NCBI RefSeq assembly: GCF_000169375.1
Contig: NZ_AAXY01000014.1
Span: forward strand, 1-64,000
Length of the DNA stretch: 64,000 bases
Origin: Marinobacter sp. ELB17
GTDB lineage: Bacteria > Pseudomonadota > Gammaproteobacteria > Pseudomonadales > Oleiphilaceae
Direction: 5' to 3'
Below are positions 61,189 through 64,000 of this stretch, in pieces; positions within the stretch are counted from its first letter, which is position 1; the number at the start of each line of letters is the position of its first letter. The position numbers and the translations under genes were made by a program. The notes beneath the pieces are model-generated. The model saw only the letters and a program-made list of their open reading frames with translations. It was not told where the DNA came from and made no database searches.

Positions 61189-61869
61189 TTAGATAGTCAG
61201 TTCGCCGTCGCGGATTTTTTGTTCAATGTTTTTTCGTGCTGCGTGAATATGGCGTTTCATCAGAAATTCCGCCAGCTCACCATCTCGGCTGGCAATGGCA
61301 TCGACAATATTGCGATGCTCGCCCAGCGCCATGTGCGGGCGCCCGGACGAGGTGCTTAAACGGTAGCGGTACATGCGCACCATGTAATACAAGTCGCCCA
61401 GCAGCATTTGGGTCAGCTTGGTGTTGCGGCTGCCAGTGGCGATGCGGTGATGAAAATCGTAGTCGCCCTCGGCCTGATAGTAAGCCTGGCCCTGGGCTTG
61501 TTCGATCATGGTTTCGTGGGTGTCGAGGGTAGCGCGCAAGGCGGCAATTTCGGCGTCTGTCATGCGTTCCGCGGCCTGTCGTGCGGCCAGGCCTTCCATG
61601 AGTTCGCGTATCCGATAGAGCTCTATTAACTCGTCTGCGCTCACGGAGACCACTTTCACCCCGGCGTGGGGGCGGCGTATCAGCAAGCCTCGGGATTCCA
61701 GGCGGCCCAACGCTTCTCGCAGCGGCCCGCGGGTTAAATGAAAGCGGGAACAGAGCTCAACTTCACCAATTTTTTCGCCCGGGATCAGGTCGCCTTTCAC
61801 AATCGCCGTTTGCAGACAATCGAAGGCTTCATCAACGCGAGTATAGGCTTGTGGGACGAGTTCTAACAT
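61189..61869 (-). CDS. GntR/FCD-family regulator of the propionate operon
   Basis: A 226-residue regulator. N-terminal winged helix (GEKIGEVELCSRFHLTRGPLREALGRLESRGLLIRR) and C-terminal FCD effector domain with the metal-binding residues in the DFHHRIATGSRN and ALGEHRNIVDAI segments. It is likely to respond to methylcitrate or a related acid, as in other GntR-controlled prp operons. Its own start is 3 bp after a TTGTTAACAA palindrome with no clear ribosome site, so it may be autoregulated by binding over its start. Confidence 0.88.
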   Translation of the reverse strand: MLELVPQAYTRVDEAFDCLQTAIVKGDLIPGEKIGEVELCSRFHLTRGPLREALGRLESRGLLIRRPHAGVKVVSVSADELIELYRIRELMEGLAARQAAERMTDAEIAALRATLDTHETMIEQAQGQAYYQAEGDYDFHHRIATGSRNTKLTQMLLGDLYYMVRMYRYRLSTSSGRPHMALGEHRNIVDAIASRDGELAEFLMKRHIHAARKNIEQKIRDGELTI

Positions 61870-61872
61870 ACT

Positions 61873-61882
61873 TTGTTAACAA
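61873..61882. promoter_or_regulatory. GntR operator candidate 1
   Basis: TTGTTAACAA, a perfect 10-bp palindrome 3 bp before the regulator's ATG and followed by TCC, as in the second site 39 bp upstream. FCD-type GntR proteins bind short T-G-T/A-C-A palindromes of this sort. Confidence 0.5.
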
Positions 61883-61920
61883 TCCTATGAATAGTGTTGC
61901 GAAATTACGCACCATCACAC

Positions 61921-61936
61921 GGATTGTCAACAATCC
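61921..61936. promoter_or_regulatory. GntR operator candidate 2
   Basis: GGATTGTCAACAATCC, a 16-bp near-perfect palindrome sharing the TTGTNAACAATCC core with the site at 61873. It lies where the promoter of the gntR-prp operon should be. Confidence 0.55.
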
Positions 61937-61947
61937 TTCAGTATAAG

Positions 61948-61963
61948 ACGTCATATCTGACGT
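61948..61963. promoter_or_regulatory. ACGTCA inverted repeat after opgD
   Basis: ACGTCA-TATC-TGACGT, a perfect 6-bp inverted repeat directly after the opgD stop and before the gntR promoter. It could be an operator or a small hairpin; without a T-run it is not a standard terminator. Confidence 0.4.
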
Positions 61964-61964
61964 A

Positions 61965-63557
61965 TTACAGTTCCAAAAACCGGGTTTGCTCGTCCGCCGG
62001 CGGCGGCGTGTACTGGTAAATCCACATTTCAGAGACCGGTTGCCCGCTGAGCATCAACTGCAAACGGATGTCGACGGGACTGCCCGATTCACCGGGCACC
62101 AAATCAAACATTGCGCGGTAGCCCTTAATCGAGTCCAGAGGGCGCACAGACGCTATTTCCACCTTGCCACTGCTGGTTGTAATGGCAGCTTCCAGCTCGG
62201 CATCGGCCCCCAACATGCTCAAACCACCGCCACCGAAATCGATCGCAAAACGCCAGGAAAATACGTCCCGCTGCTGGCCTATGACGCCGCCAAGCCCGGT
62301 GCGAGTGGCTTGCACTTGCGCTAACTTGTCTGGCTGCACCGGTGGCTGTTCACCCCAGGTCAAAGTGTAGGAAAACAGGTGTTCTTTGCCAACAGCTAAA
62401 GGCTTTTGCGGGTTCCAAAATGCCACGATATTGTCGAATGTTTCGTTTCCGGTGGGGATTTCCGTGAGCATTACCTGCCCTGGGCCCCAATCGCCTTTTG
62501 GCGCGATCCAGGCGCTTGGCCGGCGATTGTAGAACACGCCGTCGTCTTGGTAGTGCTCAAAGTTACGGTCGCGCTGCAACAGGCCAAAGCCTTTCAGGTT
62601 ATTGTCAACAAAACTGCTGACATGAACATTGCGGGGGTTCATCAACGGCCGCCATAGCCATTCGTTGTTGCCGTTTTGAATCGCCAGGCCATCTGAATCG
62701 TGAATTTCCGGGCGCCAATCGTACGCCATACGGCGATCGTTTTCGCCCATTTGGTACATGCTGGTTAGCGGTGCAATGCCCACCCGTTCGATGGCTTTTC
62801 GTGGGTAGAGCGCCACATCCACGTCCATCACTGTATTTTGCCCCGGCTGAATACGGAAGGCATAGGCGCCGGTAACGCTGGGAGAATCCAGTAACGCCCA
62901 GACGGTGACAAAGTCCTGACCGGGGGCCGGTTTCTCTAGCCAGAAGGTGGTGAAATCGGGAAATTCTTCTTCCCTGCTCATGCCCGTGTCTACAGCCAGG
63001 CCGCGGGCAGACAAACCGTACTGCATGGATTCGCCCACCGCACGGAAGTAACTGGCGCCCAGAAAAGACGCCAGATCTAATTGAAAATTGGTGTAAAAGT
63101 GCAAGCGAAAGCCAGCGTAACCAAGATTCGATTCCAGATTACCCAGTGCCTGTTTGCCGCTGTAGTCGAAGTTGCTCTGACGATATTCCAGGGCCCGGGC
63201 GATACCGCCATCCACTTCGAATATTTGCACTGGCTTTTTGAAGTACAAGCCAAGATGGAAAAGTTGCACCTGAAACAACAAATCGTCGCTGCGCCAGAGC
63301 GCATCCTGGGGTTTGAAGCGGATAGCTTGGTAGTCATCCCAGCTTAGGGTGTTCAAGCTTGCGGGGATGCCGCGGGTTTGCGGTTGGTAGGCTTTGCCGG
63401 CCAGATGGCGGGCGTGGCCTTTGAGCCAGGCGTAATCAAAAGACCCGCTGCGTTTTGTGCTGCGAGCCACCTCACCCGCCTGCAGCCAGGCCGGCATGGG
63501 TAAAACGCCCAAAACAGTAGCAGCAGATACGGCTTTTAGAAGAGAGCGACGGCGCAT
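61965..63557 (-). CDS. opgD: Periplasmic glucan biosynthesis protein, OpgD type
   Basis: A 530-residue MdoG family protein. The N-terminus MRRRSLLKAVSAATVLGVLP is a twin-arginine signal, which distinguishes OpgD from Sec-exported OpgG. PQTRGIPASLNTLSWDDYQAIRFKP, YGLSARGLAVDT and WDYG-type segments (MAYDWRPEIHDSDGLAIQNGNNEWLWRPL) follow the family. It shapes osmoregulated periplasmic glucans, branched beta-glucans made by OpgH, encoded just upstream. Confidence 0.92.
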   Translation of the reverse strand: MRRRSLLKAVSAATVLGVLPMPAWLQAGEVARSTKRSGSFDYAWLKGHARHLAGKAYQPQTRGIPASLNTLSWDDYQAIRFKPQDALWRSDDLLFQVQLFHLGLYFKKPVQIFEVDGGIARALEYRQSNFDYSGKQALGNLESNLGYAGFRLHFYTNFQLDLASFLGASYFRAVGESMQYGLSARGLAVDTGMSREEEFPDFTTFWLEKPAPGQDFVTVWALLDSPSVTGAYAFRIQPGQNTVMDVDVALYPRKAIERVGIAPLTSMYQMGENDRRMAYDWRPEIHDSDGLAIQNGNNEWLWRPLMNPRNVHVSSFVDNNLKGFGLLQRDRNFEHYQDDGVFYNRRPSAWIAPKGDWGPGQVMLTEIPTGNETFDNIVAFWNPQKPLAVGKEHLFSYTLTWGEQPPVQPDKLAQVQATRTGLGGVIGQQRDVFSWRFAIDFGGGGLSMLGADAELEAAITTSSGKVEIASVRPLDSIKGYRAMFDLVPGESGSPVDIRLQLMLSGQPVSEMWIYQYTPPPADEQTRFLEL

Positions 63558-63675
63558 TATTAAACCTCAAAAGTCGGCGTGGTAGGTTGTCGATGTTCTG
63601 TTGTTGGTCGATAGTCAATTGTTGGTTGAGTCCGTTATTCGTCACTATTAGTAGTTGTTAAAAACGGGCCAGTTG

Positions 63676-64000
63676 TTAAAGACGGGCGATTGCCTGGCCC
63701 CAATAGCTTCCCGTTGGCGCGATCCAGGCGCGGCGATGAAGCTCGGCCAGGGCCACTCTGTCTTCGCACAATTCGCTGATTTGTTTTTTATTCAGTGCCG
63801 CCGGGCCGTTACGGATGCATTGGTCCACCAGGTCGTTGAGCCTTACGGCTCGTCTGGAATGCCGGTCCGGCCTGGCCAGCGCCAGTTGTTGCTGGTGAAC
63901 CAGCGGCACCAGAACAGCCTGTTCAAAGTGGCCAATATTCCAGGGGCTGGCCGGCTGAGCGCGATTTTCAGCGGCATTTTTCAGCAACGGCAACGTTGCC
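63676..64000 (-). CDS. opgH: C-terminal end of OpgH glucosyltransferase (partial)
   Basis: The gene enters from beyond the right edge; only the last 108 codons are seen. They encode a cytoplasmic tail (LALARPDRHSRRAV, LNDLVDQCIRNGPAALNKKQISELCEDRVALAELHRRAWIAP) that resembles the C-terminal domain of the membrane glucosyltransferase OpgH/MdoH. The order opgH then opgD, 118 bp apart, supports it. The gap between them holds no gene. Confidence 0.75.
   Translation of the reverse strand, partial: ATLPLLKNAAENRAQPASPWNIGHFEQAVLVPLVHQQQLALARPDRHSRRAVRLNDLVDQCIRNGPAALNKKQISELCEDRVALAELHRRAWIAPTGSYWGQAIARL

Overview
The window reads as a chromosome segment of a marine or halophilic gammaproteobacterium, most likely Marinobacter or a close relative. 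This rests on the combination of an XrtA-type exosortase/exopolysaccharide (EPS) locus, a prpBC-acnD-prpF methylcitrate operon, an opgH-opgD osmoregulated glucan pair and GGGGACAG-type palindromic repeats; the genus is inferred, as no marker gene was compared. No rRNA, tRNA, IS element, prophage or CRISPR array was seen.

Layout. 0-2.7 kb: two intact PEP-CTERM protein genes and one collapsed copy, with an elaborate control region. 2.8-7.8 kb: exosortase A (fused to EpsI), a small-molecule kinase-like protein, GDP-mannose synthesis and a glycosyltransferase. 7.9-9.9 kb: a PA14/thrombospondin-repeat lipoprotein. 10-15.8 kb: a DHH phosphoesterase, cysD-cysN-cysC and a sulfate-type permease. 15.9-21.9 kb (+ strand): a YetA-like polysaccharide lyase candidate, a hexapeptide acyltransferase, a beta-helix protein and a GT2, becoming AT-richer than the flanks. 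22.1-43.9 kb (- strand): the main EPS operon, from the initiating phosphosugar transferase through export lipoprotein, Wzz, a degenerate BY-kinase, an OM barrel, deacetylase, carbamoyltransferase, FemAB/GNAT proteins, glycosyltransferases, amidotransferase, ligase and flippase to a sulfotransferase, with two chimeric gene remnants inside. 44-46 kb (+): deacetylase and ExeA-like ATPase. 46.1-52.2 kb: toxin-antitoxin modules and debris around an acyl-CoA synthetase. 52.3-61.9 kb (-): the methylcitrate operon with its GntR regulator, interrupted by a third PEP-CTERM gene and two palindrome arrays. 62-64 kb: opgD and the end of opgH.

How it works together. The EPS operon would build, modify (acetyl, carbamoyl, amide, possibly sulfate) and export a polysaccharide. 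PEP-CTERM proteins would be processed by XrtA at the inner membrane and released or anchored with that polysaccharide. cysDNC makes PAPS, the donor for the sulfotransferase at the distal end of the EPS operon, and the DHH phosphoesterase could recycle the pAp by-product.

Most interesting signal. All three intact PEP-CTERM genes, including the one inside the propionate operon, carry a GG-N10-GC sigma-54 promoter preceded by the same box (GTCGA-N4/5-TTTACA-like); five box copies occur in the window. The first gene also has a leader that folds like a class I cyclic-di-GMP riboswitch, including a two-base-pair compensatory change. This suggests a sortase-substrate regulon driven by an enhancer-binding protein and, for one member, by second-messenger RNA sensing.
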